From: Chamaecrista fasciculata
Lineage: Eukaryota > Streptophyta > Magnoliopsida > Fabales > Fabaceae
Assembly (NCBI GenBank): GCA_003254925.1
Contig: QANZ01021509.1
Coordinates: 276,344-340,343, forward strand
Direction of reading: 5' to 3'
Length of the DNA stretch: 64,000 nucleotides
The translations under genes were made by a program, and so were the position numbers. Shown here piece after piece: positions 21,301-33,274 of this stretch (position 1 is the first letter of the stretch; every line of letters starts with the position of its first letter). The notes beneath the pieces are model-generated. The model was given only the letters and a program-made list of their open reading frames with translations. It did no database searches and was not told the origin of the DNA.

Positions 21301-24300
21301 GGCACGCACAGTTGGCGTTTTTTTTTTTCAATTTTCCAACTGCTGACGTGGCACTTAACGTGCCACGTCAGCAGTTAACGGATTCAGAGACCAATTTGAC
21401 TAACGTTAGTAAAATTCGGGGACCTATTTGTCAATTTCCATAAATCAGGGACCAATCTATCAGCGACCCAATAATCCTGGGACCAATTTGGGAGTTTACT
21501 CATAATCTATTTAAGTCGTTTAGGTTAGAAATAACAGTAGAAATCAGATGAAATCACATTTTGGGGATCAAAGCGGAACAAAATAGTTTGAGTACCAAAA
21601 TAAAACTAATCTCATAGTTTGACGACCAAAATAAAACAAAAAATAATTTGAGGACCAAAATAACTATTTAACCATTTTTAGATTAATTGCATCTTCTTTG
21701 TTTCTGTACCAACCACTACTTTTGATTAGTTCCTATCCTGCTTCTTCATTCCTTTAATTGAATAAACTCTGGGAGGCGTTTGATAGACGGATTAAAAAAA
21801 TAGTCGTAGGATTATGAGCTCTGGACTAGAGTAATCTCGTGTTTGGTACGCATATTAGAGAATTAGTCCCGGAAATGCCTTAATCCCATGAAATGACACA
21901 ATTTAATCCTACCATCGGGGGTGGGATTAGTTTAATCCCATAACATGAGATTATTTTTGCCCATAAAAAATGACTTTATTACCCCTAATTAATATTCCCT
22001 AATTAATGTTTTCTTTACAAACCCTTGCCACTTTTCGTCTTGGTCACTAAGTTTAATGGGTTAGCCTAAGATGCAAAGTTTGATTCTTAACATGAGATGT
22101 AATTGTTGATGTGGCATAATTATAGCCATTGATATAATTTAATGCTGAAAAATAATAAAAAAATAATTATTTTTTCAACCAATCAAAACTGTGTATGGAG
22201 TCACATCATAACTAACTCTTCCACGTGTCATTATATTATCGGCTCATAACTCATTGCATCCCATGTCAAGAATCAAACTTTCCATTATAGATTCACCCAA
22301 GTTTAATATGAGTTTTCATTTTCGTGTTATTTTGAGAATTATTTCAGTTATATTTTGAGTGAGACTTTTAGACAATTTTATTATGTTGAGAATTATGGAA
22401 ATTGTGTTATGAAATAGTATTTTTTTCATGAATCTATTAAAGTTATTTAAAATTTTTAATTATGATATAATTATTTTTTTATGATATAGTATTTTTCTCA
22501 TGAATTGTTTTGAAAAATTTTTATATTTGATAAACTATTAGTTGAGAATAAAAAGTCAATGAGATATTTGTAAAGTATTAAACATTCCCAGTAATATCAA
22601 AGTTAAACCAAACACAAGATTGTAACATTTCTGGGAATATTGTAAAATAATCTTAAGATTATTTTAACTTATCCAAACCAATATTCTTATAATCTTAACA
22701 ATCTTATTACGACTTATTGTTAAATGACTCTGCATTTATTTATAGCAAGTAATTTACCTATTGTTGAGTACGGATGTTTAGAGGCTATCTTGGTGAAAAC
22801 TTCTTTCCAATTAGGCCTTGCGAAGTGCGTCCTTACCTGCAAGAGGGAGGAAAAATCCCCTTAAGTTGTGCATGTGCTATCTAAAACTTAGAAGATCAAC
22901 ATATAATGCATAAAGTACGGGAGATCTTACTCGAGTGCCTGATAGGATGTCAACGCCATGTTTGGCATGGCTGAGAGCTTGGACCATGGTGATTAAGGTC
23001 GACCTTGCGTCCCCCTCTTCGTAGACACTAGTAAGGTAGTTGTGAAGTTCAATTTGACCCTAATTTTTGGTACATCATTGAAAAGAAAGATCATAATGGA
23101 GCTGATTTGCGATAGTAATTTGTTTTAAATTTATGGGTTACAATAATAATGTTAGATTAATTCTCATACTTTTTTTTTAATGAATAATTTTCATACTTTT
23201 AGTTGCTTGTGAATAAATTTTTATGCATTACCTTGAGATCCATCTCGGCAACTTGGTCCATTACTCCTTTAAACCACTCGAAAGATCCAGGTTCCCTGGT
23301 TACCCAATAGAAATAAGCATTTGTAGTCCGTTGTGATCTCTTATTTCCACCTGGCGTCAAGTTTAAAGATGCAAAACTATTGAAGCTTTCATCTGATTTA
23401 GTTGTTTCTGTATTTGACTCCTACATTGACCTTATCAAGATTAATCTCTGAATGGAAAGAAACAATAAATTTAATTAGGAGAGTGACCAGGATATGAATA
23501 CTACCACCTGTTCTTCAATCGTTCTTGTGCCATTGAGAAGATCTCTGAGAATGCTAATGAAAGGAGTTGCTCCAATCCCTAAGCCTATGAGGAGCAGAAC
23601 ATCATAATTCTGGTAATCTTGTGCTGGAGCCCCATAAGGACCATCAACAAACAATCTCGGTTGTCTGCGCATCAACATTCTGTTCTGAATAATTAATCAG
23701 GCATAATATGTATGAATTCAGAATTTATCTATTCTATGATTACCCTCTTTGATCCATTTGTACAAGTTGACCAAACTTGGCTCGACCAGTAACAGGAGGA
23801 ATTTTGTCTTTTTCTGTGAAAAGTTGCTTCAATTCTTGCGTCCAGTCTCCCACTGTGCGAATGTGAACACTCAAGTAGTCATCTCCGGGTGCTGAAGTGA
23901 TGGAAAATGGGTGCCTAAAAGGCAAAGATGGTTATTTTGGCTTTTACACTTCAGATGTTCGGATGTTCCTAACTTTGATTAATAACAAGATCCGAGAGCC
24001 AGAGTCATACTCACCATTCAAATGGAGAGATTTTAGGGCACTGCATAAATATGTACTGTCCGCTTTTGTACTTAAATCCATTTGGTTTTGACATGATTAA
24101 GCTAAGGACATTACCTGGTAGTATCGACACCTGCAAAGTTGTAAGTCAAGAACTTTCAAGAAAAAGAAATTGCGTCTTTAATAGACAATCTAGCCGGGGC
24201 CAAAATCCTACAAGGCTACAATATATTGTTAATAATGTGATCATGATTATTTCTGTTTTCTCCTGCTCTATCTGTTTTAACTTTTATCAGTCTGCCATTA

Positions 24301-27300
24301 CAAATAGGTGTACTAGAAAAAATAATTAAAGAAAAAGAAGAAAAATTATGGCATTGGATCGTTACCTTTATTATTTTCACTGAATAATGCTTTGACCTAC
24401 AAGTGCGTAGTGTACGCTCTGCCGTGTAAAGTAACAATGGAGCAGAGATGTACATCCATGTCTGAAATTAAGAAAGTACTCAGTTGTTTAGGCTTGTACT
24501 TGAGATGAAAATTACTTAATGAGTTTTGCCACGCTTGTGTAGAATATTTGTAAGTTCATACCGTTTTCTGATACCACTTGTGGGTCAAGTATAAGCAAGA
24601 TCCATGGATGAAGAGCAGAACGTAGACAAGACCGAGAAGGTGGTGCGAATACCAGAAAGCATTGAAGCCGGTTAATCTGTTGAAAGGTGCGGGAAGCCTG
24701 AGAGCATTTTTACGGAAGTGATGGGTTGCTAGTGTAAAAGAGATGGCCATAAAAGCAACCATTAAGATTCCAGTGAGACCTTCAACGCCGGTCAAAAGTG
24801 ACGTATATGTGGGCTTTCTATTATGGAAATCTGACGATATCAGTTTAAATTTTTCTGGAGATGAGTTTATGAGAAGTGGGAAGTCACACGCCAGATGATT
24901 GCCTGCATGAACAACGACTCCAATAGCTATGGCAAATGCAATCATCTGTAAATAAATATATAAACGAAAAAAAGAGAATAATAACTAAAATGTCAACGAA
25001 CTTACTGGAAAAGAAAACTCAAGTTGGGTATAAAATATTGCTAGTTAAGTCATCAGAAATTCAGAATGGTGGTATACTGGATTCCCCTCTTACCTTGTGG
25101 AAATTAATGTTGTCATCAAAGGGGACAAATGACCTGGCTCTTGTGGATCGAAGCCATGTCAAGGTGTTTCGACACACTGGTAAGAGGATGAGAGCCATGT
25201 TCAGCTTCAGAGTCTCTGCAGCACCTTTGGCTACTGGTAAGCAGTAGCTCATGACTTGAAAAGTTGCTCTATTTCTGTATTGATAAAATTTCCAGGCAAA
25301 GAGGCATGCAGTAGCAGCTAACCACAATAACAATATCCAGACCCTCCGCCACTGTTCTTGTGCGAGACACCGCATTGTCCTGCTTAGTCTTTTTATCACA
25401 TTTTGGGGTCTCGTTCCAGTCATATTCTGATTCCAGACTGCGCTTGTGGTACTCAATTGTCTACTGTAGTTCATGTACCTATCTTTTTGCAGGAGCAACA
25501 TTTCTAACTGCCATAGCTGATCAAAGGCCAAAATTACAAGGGTCACAAGATAGAAGAATAATCAAAATGATACCTGAATTTGCAACCAGATTTGAATCAT
25601 TTGACTCAATCATAACCCAAGCCCTCACACAAGCTCACGCGATTCTCCTCCCTCATTTATGAATTTAAGGAAAAATAGGAAGAAAGGAAGAAAAACGCAT
25701 TTTGGTGCCAAAATATACTTATGCATAAAATAGTCTATAGTAGTTTTGGCCAAAAACAGATGGCAAAGTATCAATTCAATTTGTTTTACCCCTATTAAGT
25801 ACTCGTTTGTTCTTCTGTCTTACATTTATTTTTTTTTTTCTTACCTCAATATATCCCAGGTTTTCTGGATCTAGCTCTTCCATTATTAACGCGGCGTAAC
25901 CTTCAGCTTGTTCTTTTAGCTTTGATAACTTGTTTGCAGAAGCACTGAGCATTATAAGCTGTTAAATAAAATTGAAAATTGAGAAAAAGGATATATAATA
26001 AACGTCACAAAAATGTTGGCAACAAGAAAGTAATGTCATAACATTGTTAATATAGTTCATTAACATGTACCCCTTGTATTATAATTTATATCACTTGCAT
26101 TTACCAAAGAAACATTTAGCTTAATATACCATTGCTATGTTTTAGCATATACATATCTCAATGTTATTAATTTATAAGCATTCGCTTATTTCAATCAAAT
26201 TGTGTGCTTCTGAAGCTTCATAATGATTGTCTTTCTTTCCTTAAATTAAATATATTTAGTTCGTATATCACTAAACGTAATGTCTTACAAATACTTCACA
26301 AATTTCTTATTCGTTCGATTACACTCTTTAGTCTTTACATCATTTAATTAAAAATCAAACACTGTTGAAGCATATAGGTATTTTTTTTAATAATATAGAA
26401 TAAAATCTCAACTAACGATGCTATTGGTTTAGTATACAATTATATATATACACACTAGCTGTTTATAAAAAAAATATTTGTTTTTTCTTATTTTTTTAAT
26501 ATTGGTGTGAAAGAATATAAGTAAAGTTATTATTTAGAATAGAAGGCATATATGTACTGAAGTCTTGGGGATGTTTTTGTCTATAAAAGATTCGCTACCC
26601 ACGACTTTTTCTCCCCTACCCCAAACACAATCGTAAAGGATTAGGAATCCGAACCGGAACCACCAAATATTTTTGTCATTTTCGTTTCATCCATATTTTT
26701 GTGTGATATCAAATGTAACTTTGAAGAAATACATTAAATTTGCTTAAGAAAGAAATTTCCACAAAGAAACTAGTTAAGAAAACACAAATATGAAATTTTA
26801 ACAAATTTCTTATGGTGTAGGTATTCTTCTTCTTTATAAAATTGTTAATTAATGTATTCATCGACTTTCCTTTTCAGTTTCGTTTACATTTTATACTATA
26901 TATTGGGGGTACCTACAGCAATAATCCTTTTTTTTTTCCCCTTATCCCCCTCAAATCTTACCTCTTGTACTTCCTCCCTGGTAATTCTTCCATCTTCATT
27001 ACTGTCAGCCCTGCAATAGATAGGTAAAGGAATACTGAATAATTACAAATTCCAGAAGTTTCTTATTCGCGATCTTAATCACTAACACAACTTCAACGTA
27101 ACTGGGATTGGTAAAATTGTAATAATGTTAATGTGAGATAATTGCAACAATCAAAATGCACATAGTTATAACATATAGCTTCATTCAAATTTATTCAGTT
27201 ACGTTCCACCTAAACTAGTTTTTTTTTTTTTTTGAATTAGGTGGAGCAGCATATGCTTAATTTATTACTATACATATAGTTTTGTGTCTCACTTAATTAA

Positions 27301-28611
27301 TTTTACAAGACACGCATTAAAGACCCAACAAATGCTTCTGAGGAAAGACATACACAGATTTAGTATGCTTTGCCGGCACAATTTAACTTTTGTCAAGATT
27401 AACAATTAGAATGAACTATTTGGAGACGCATAAAATTAGAACATGGAAAAGAATTGCATTATGAAGAAACACAAATAGATCAACACTATTACATCATGAA
27501 TATATTTTACAAACTAAATGGTGAACTGCAAACCTTCTTTTTCATGCAAAGAATTTCTTCAAATATTGTATTAAATTGTTGAAGTTAATAATTCATCATC
27601 GTTGATTATCCAAAAAACAAAACTACTATATTAATTTATGAATTGAAATGTAGAATGAAAGCGGCAGGTCGAACATTAAACTCACATGTCAAAGAAAATC
27701 TGAAGTCTAGCATCAAAACTTTGGTCTGAAATTTGCAACCAGAAATCATGGAGCTCTTCTTTGGTTATTTTTGTCACTTTTCGTCGCTTCCTCCTCGCCA
27801 ATGTGTCAAATATGCCGACTGCGAATTCCTTGGAGTCCTCCATCCCTTTTACGAAAATTCAAACAAATTTTATTTATATTTGAGCTCAAACTTCCTCGGC
27901 ATTCAAAAGTAGAAGAACAGAGCACGATTAATTAATTAATTAGTAGCTAGATAACAGAGCATTCAAATTTCAAATACAGAATGCATTATCACCTATGCAT
28001 TCACCAAAATCTTCCCTGGCAAGCAAGCCGTCCTTAGCGAGTACTCTGAACCTCTCTTCAACCTTTCGCCATAACTCATCGGCGTCGGTGGCTCCGGTGG
28101 TCTTGCTAATGAATCTGAGCCCTCTAAGAGCTCTCTGCGCACTCGATCTAGTCCGTTCAAGTTTGGCTTTCATTTTTCGAGCATTTCGAGCTGTTATCAC
28201 AGGATCTTCCACCACAACCTCAGAAGCGGAAGCGGAAGCCAAAGACCTAGAAGACGAGGATCTCAACCACGGAAATTTCCTCCGAATTCTTGACGTAATG
28301 GAGAGGCTCCTCTCAACGGTGCCTCCTACTTCATCATTGGAGGAAGAAGCAGTACTAATAGTAGTGGTCGGCGCAACATCGCAGAGCACAAGCGCATCGC
28401 CTTCAAGCTCCAACGTGATCTCAACAAGCTCTTGCTGATGATTCCTCCTAAGATCGTCCAAGAAGATCGGTAACATTGCTCCGTACGCACCTCCATCTCC
28501 AGCAGGTAATGATGATGAAGTTTCAAGATGTTGCGATTGCGGTAATTCGAATTCTCTACTGTAACCACTGGATCTCTTGGAGCTGCATCTTCCGAACGAC
28601 GGTGTTCTCAT
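18332..28611 (-). CDS. RBOHE: Respiratory burst oxidase homolog, RBOHE type (NADPH oxidase)
   Basis: Plasma-membrane enzyme passing electrons from NADPH through FAD and two hemes to O2, giving apoplastic superoxide. Fourteen exons join in frame to 936 aa: 27993-28611, 27686-27845, 26962-27010, 25845-25958, 25094-25516, 24562-24945, 24366-24461, 24015-24130, 23744-23914, 23508-23679, 23232-23420, 22931-23059, 22758-22836, 18332-18441. An in-frame stop lies just upstream of the ATG. A canonical EF-hand loop is at residues 262-273 ([12 protein letters not shown]). Heme-ligand-type histidines are H468, H472, H556/H557 and H569; FAD motif [12 protein letters not shown] is at 655-666 and NADPH motif GLGIGATPF at 743-751. 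The end, FDFHKEYF, is typical. [27 protein letters not shown] and KWYQKTTWMY point to the RBOHE subgroup, whose Arabidopsis member acts in tapetal reactive-oxygen timing. No frameshift or missing key residue was seen. The last intron is unusually long (4.3 kb). Confidence 0.95.
18704..21680. mobile_element. Outer inverted-repeat element disrupted by the 19402 foldback
   Basis: The left side begins CTGTTAAATAGTCAGTTTAG and carries a tandem 207-bp duplication (units starting near 18704 and 18911) of 'TTTGGTCCTCAAACTAT' modules. The right side (about 21540-21680) is the inverse and ends GGACCAAAATAACTATTTAACCA. The foldback at 19402-21501 sits between them. A target duplication was not found, so the limits are approximate. 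Confidence 0.55.
19402..21501. mobile_element. Foldback (Mutator-like, long-TIR) element with telomere-like repeats
   Basis: The ends are GAGTAAACTCCC and its inverse GGGAGTTTACTC. A perfect 10-bp duplication ATAATCTATT lies at 19392-19401 and 21502-21511. Each arm of roughly 0.9-1.0 kb mirrors the other. Outer to inner come 'AATTGGTCCC' modules, the palindromic CTGCTGACGTGGCA block, an AT-rich part, then hundreds of bases of degenerate CCCTAAA/CCCCAAA (19800-20445) or its inverse TTTAGGG/TTTGGGG (20590-21115). The unique centre is only about 140 bp (20446-20585). No transposase is present. Long arms and a 9-10 bp duplication fit MULE-type foldback elements. Confidence 0.88.
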
Positions 28612-28699
28612 TGATTAATTTGATTCAGCTCTGTAGAAAAATGGAAGCCAAAGACGAGAAAGAGAGAAAGAGGGTTTTTGGTTCACACGATTTGGGCGC

Positions 28700-30334
28700 G
28701 AATTGAAGGAGACGAAAACAAGACAAACACCTCTCAACGAATTTGTGCACACGATTTTTAACGCCAATTAGTCTTGCCTACGCCCTACGAGCCAGAGTAG
28801 TTGAGACTTCGCATATTATAATTCCCATTTTATTTATACTTTCTTCTTTCTCTTTTTCTTACTAAACCTTTCAAAAAAAAATCATTAAAACTTCACCTAA
28901 ATATATTCATTCATTCCTCATAATATAATACATATATATAGTTATGTACTATACCATGAGCAATTGACCATCTCTCTCTTCCTGTCTTCATTTTCTAGAC
29001 AACTATGATCTGATCACTACCTTAGAGTTCAAGTATCTTAAATGTAATAATAATTATGCTACGTACATTATATATCATTAAGCATTTTTTTTATATATAA
29101 AATTTGTTTAATGTTTTCAATGACCCATAATTAATTTCTCTTTATTAATAATCATACTTTTCAACTTCTTTTTTTCTTGCTTTTCTGAATTCGCGAATTA
29201 TGCAAAAAGTACAACTAAGCCAGCCAGAGATCGTTTGTTCGTAGAAGGAAAGTAATTAATTGTAATTTGTGCAAGGCGAATGCAAAGTGGTTAAAACTGG
29301 AATGCCATAATGAAGATAAATTTATATGTAAATATATATATATATATATATATATGTTAGTTGCACAGCTAATATTATATAGAATGTACCAATGACACGT
29401 TGAATTTTATCTACTATATAAGTACTAACCAGTAACTAACACATGCATTATAGGTATTTGTCAAGCAGCCTAGCTATAGTTTTCATTTGAATTAACCACT
29501 GATTATATTATCCATTAATTTATAAAATGTGAAGCCTCGCGACCAACAAGTACATATATAATATGCAGTATGAGTGGAAATGCGATTCTAGAAGAAGAAA
29601 CGAAAATTTAAATATTTCTCTGCCACGATAATGTAGAATTCTAATTGATTAATGTTTCAAATCTAGTTGTATTTTACGTTCGTGTCTCCCACTTCCCAAG
29701 TATATTTTTTATTTATTAATTAAACTGAATAGATATATATTTGTCTCAAATTGACGACCCTAGCTAGATATTAGTATTACGTCGGTGTGGCTAGCTATTG
29801 CAAAGAATTGAAATTCAATAAATTAATTGTTGCCTTCACTCGTTTTATATATATATTTCTTTGTTTGGAACTAATAATACAAATATAGGACTATTTCTTG
29901 GGGTAAACAATTGCGTGAAGTGCAGAAATCGTCTGGCGGAGTATGCTTGCTTACTTTTAATGTAAGATTGTAAGGGAATGTAGTACAATTCAGCCAAAAG
30001 AATTAAACAAGAAAGAAAAGAAAATGAGGTAAGGAAGTAGTACGAACAAAAGATTTGGGTTTTGAGGTTTAGGTAAGACTAAGAAACAGCAATTGCCCAT
30101 CACGGTGAATTCTAGAAGGCCTCATCATCATATATATTATCGTGCATCTCATGACACTAGGAAAATTTTGCCATGTGATACGGACTTACGCAAAGTTTAT
30201 CAAGTTATGCATCCAATAGACCAATATATATATATGACATCAGGAAACTTTCATAGAAAAAAATCAAATAATATTAAAGTTGTACAAACTATATATCTAT
30301 TTAATTATCATGTTCTTACTGAGAAATTTGATGC
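28700..30334. other. RBOHE upstream region and AT-rich intergenic DNA
   Basis: The first few hundred bases should contain the RBOHE promoter, but I see no convincing TATA box. TA repeats occur at 29330-29356. Nothing else recognised. Confidence 0.5.
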
Positions 30335-30343
30335 TAAATATAA

Positions 30344-30812
30344 GGTGAAAGAGTCATTTTGGTCTTAAATATTTGCAAAATGTTTCATTTTGGTCCCAAA
30401 CTATTAAACATACTCATATTTTTCAAGTTTCAAATTCGAATTGAATGTAACCAATTTAAAGTTATGTATTGCTCTCAAACAACATTTTTTTTATTTGGTT
30501 GGAGTTGTCAACAAACAAGGTCAAATTAGTCCTGAAAGTAGACCGCTCGTTTCACGGTCAAACAAGCGAATTTGATTATATTTCTTGTTTCAAGTTTGAA
30601 TGCGACAAATTCAGATGTACAACTGTACGAGTTACTCTTAACAAGTCCTTTGGACTTGAAATGAGAGAATAGAGAAATATAACCATATTCAATAATTTGA
30701 GGCTAAAATGAAACATTTTATTAACATTTAGAACCAATTTGAATATAATTTGAAACATAAAGAATCAAAACGAATATTAGGACATATATTTAGAACCAAT
30801 GACCCTTTGACC
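30344..30812. mobile_element. MULE-type MITE, 'TTTGGTCC' foldback family
   Basis: The termini GGTGAAAGAGTCATT and GACCCTTTGACC are inverted repeats. A perfect 9-bp duplication TAAATATAA is at 30335-30343 and 30813-30821. Inside both arms are AATGTTTCATTTT and ATATTTCTCT-like blocks in opposite orientation. It is 469 bp without coding capacity. The 9-bp duplication indicates the Mutator superfamily. Confidence 0.82.
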
Positions 30813-30977
30813 TAAATATAAATATAAAACGAATGCAACTGAAATTTTCTTTTTTCTAAATTAAAATGGATTTGTCCATCATCTTTTTTTTTTTGGCCGA
30901 AGATTTGTCCATCATCTACAAACATGTATTTTAGTGAGTCTATATTTATTAGCCCTGTTATAAAATCAGTTAATATA

Positions 30978-31147
30978 TCTTATATCCATCCCTTTCTGGT
31001 GGTCCACATTTTAAAACTATAGTACAAAATTAATAATAAGAGGAAAATTCTTATTTGATCCCTTCTTTTTTACTGAGTTAACAATTTAGTCCCTCATTTA
31101 TTTTACATACATATTTGCATGCCCGTTAGAGCACGCAAAGCCCCTAG
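30978..31147 (+). mobile_element. Non-autonomous Helitron, copy A
   Basis: It starts TCTTATAT and ends with an imperfect hairpin GCATGCCCGTTAGAGCACGC, then AAAGCCCCTAG followed by T, as expected for a Helitron (5' TC, 3' hairpin plus CTAG, inserted between A and T). The body (CTATAGTACAAAATTAATAA and onward) is nearly identical to copy B 220 bp downstream. Confidence 0.85.
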
Positions 31148-31366
31148 TATGTATATATGTTTCTCATCATATATAATTATCACCACTAGCTGCAGCCAAC
31201 CTTAATTTGCTGGCTGAATCTCTGAAATCCGAATATTAACTTGAATGTGCTCGCAGTACTTACTAGCGCGGAAATAAAATTAAAATTCTTTACTGAAAGA
31301 ATTACTTTGTGTAACAATTAGTACGTTTACACTTTACTTTACTCAATATATATATATATATATATA

Positions 31367-31527
31367 TCTTATATTATATGGCTTCACCCTTTTCTGGTCG
31401 TCCACATTTTAAAACTATAGTACAAAATTAATAATAAGAGGAAAATTATTATTTGATCCCTTCTTTTTTACTGTGTTAACGATTTAGTCCCTCATTTATT
31501 TTACATACGGGCACGCAAAGCCTCTAG
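31367..31527 (+). mobile_element. Non-autonomous Helitron, copy B (hairpin half lost)
   Basis: It begins TCTTATATTATATGGCTTCACCC inside a TA repeat and ends CGGGCACGCAAAGCCTCTAG. The left arm of the 3' hairpin is deleted, so this copy should no longer end-process correctly. Otherwise it matches copies A, E and F. Confidence 0.82.
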
Positions 31528-32679
31528 TATATATATATCTAGCAGGCATGGGATTGTTTGTACCAAAGTTTGACTACAAAGTGAAGTGAATTAGATTAAT
31601 AAATTGTGATGGGAAATTTGAAAAGTTTTCCATTTTAATTTATTGACTTCTGTATATGTTAATGTTAACCCTTTATTTTAGGGGCAGATATGGACGAATG
31701 AATTCCGATTGTACTACTTGTTAGTCAAATCCTTTCTTATTATATCACATTTCTCCCAGAAAAGAAAACAACAAAACAGCTACTGAAAAGCTTCGTTAAA
31801 ATTAATCTTGGAGAGGATACATTTGTTGTCTGTATATACAAACAAACTGATTTTTTCTATTTTGCTTTTAGCCGTGGTCATTATAGGTGATATATATGTG
31901 TTTATTGTGCGGCTGGAAATATAACTGATGCAGAAAGAGATATGTGTCTCTGCGAGTCTAGTTATTAGTTGGACGGTGAAATTTTTTAGAAACTTTAAGA
32001 ATTAAAACAGAATAAAAAAAAAGTTATAGATCAAAATGGAATCTCAAGTAAACATTAGGGATCAAAATAAAATTTCGGCCTAGTAATTATAAGGAATTAA
32101 TTGGAGGGACTATCTCAAAGCTTTAATTAGATTGAGAGCTAAAACTCAACCAATTCTTTTTGACTTTGCATTAATCTTCGTTTTCAACTACATTTATTTA
32201 GCTTTGGCTTCAGCTTATATAACATATTACGTACATATATCATTTGAGTTAATCCATCAGTGTAAAGAGATAAAAAAATAATTGTCCAAATCAAAGCGTT
32301 TAACTTCTATCATTTTCTCAGGCCAAAAAAAAAATGTTCTATCATTTTCCATTCCTTGTTTTTCATATTACGTACGTCTTTGTGAATCTAAGCAATTGGT
32401 GGGTTCCCTTCGTCCGGTTTGGGAAACTTAATTAACTTTTCTCTGGTTTCTGTAAATCAATAATTAAGTTGGTGGCATTAACATATAATTCACTAATGAT
32501 TCAGTTACTAAATATTATTCTCTTAATTCCGTACACTGGTAGCATTTTGATGTACCAATATAAGAAAAGAAATTAGAAAATCACGCCTATATCAACATTT
32601 AATTATTTAATTTCATGGACTACTAATAAATAATTAGTTTTGAGAAAAACATCCAGAACAATTCAACGGATATATATTA
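31528..32679. other. AT-rich intergenic DNA
   Basis: No gene or classified repeat was recognised. Confidence 0.5.
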
Positions 32680-32933
32680 CTAGGTATCCTAGAGACGTTA
32701 AAGATTATATAAAGTTTTTATATTGATAAATGAGTAAGTTTGAGACCAATTTGAAATTTCTTGATACATTTGGGAATAATTAAAAATTTTGACTTAATGA
32801 GAATGAACATGGGTGATTTTTTTTTTTACATAAGAATGAACCTAGCTAGCTAAAGAAAAGTGGGTGATCTATTTTTTTTTAATTTTTTAATTCAATAATT
32901 TTGACCAACCATAGGGTGGAGCCATATAAAATA
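32680..32933 (-). mobile_element. Helitron, copy C1 (decayed, abutting C2)
   Basis: On the plus strand it begins CTAGG and ends GGGTGGAGCCATATAAAATA. Internal similarity to copy D includes GTTTTTATATTGATAAA, GAGTAAGTTTG and TTTTGACCAACCATA. The hairpin region has been lost and replaced by a short unrelated stretch, and the GA terminus is missing at the border with C2. Confidence 0.65.
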
Positions 32934-33274
32934 CTAGAGGCTTTGTGTGCCCTAACGGTCACGTAAGTATGTATGTAAAATATAAAATTATTTAAAAATA
33001 ATTTGTTAAGAGAGAATATCACATGGTACCAAAGTGTCAATTTTTAAATCACCGGGTACTAAAGTGAAATATGACCAAACTATAGGGTACCAAAGTGTAA
33101 TTTACCCTTTCTTTATGTAGCTTAAAATATTAATGAAAATCAAAAGTAACTTGTATGGGATGAGACTTGAGAGAACATGGGCTAGAGGAAAGTAGGTGAT
33201 TTCTTTTTCTTTTTTAATTTTTTAGTTCAATAATTTTGACCCACCATAAAGAGGTAGAGTCATATAATATAAGA
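32934..33274 (-). mobile_element. Helitron, copy C2, directly adjoining C1
   Basis: Starts CTAGAGGCTTTGTGTGCCC on the plus strand with a degenerate hairpin, and ends GAGTCATATAATATAAGA. The TTTTGACCCACCATAAAG block marks the long subfamily shared with C1 and D. The middle has a 'GGTACCAAAGTG' module absent from D. Confidence 0.75.

Larger units (their letters stand above)
18442..22757 (-). other. Last intron of RBOHE, 4.3 kb, filled with nested transposons
   Basis: This intron lies between exon 13 (ending YSTIG) and exon 14 (starting VFYCG). It holds tandem 'GGTCCTCAAACTAT' modules, a 2.1-kb foldback element and AT-rich DNA to 22757. Both splice sites are normal (donor GTAAAT, acceptor TTGCAG). 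The other introns are about 50 bp to 1.1 kb. Confidence 0.9.

Noticed and set aside
27995..28438. 147-codon plus-strand frame opposite RBOHE exon 1
   Set aside because: Antisense shadow of a GC-richer coding exon. No recognisable protein, and RBOHE similarity is clear on the other strand.
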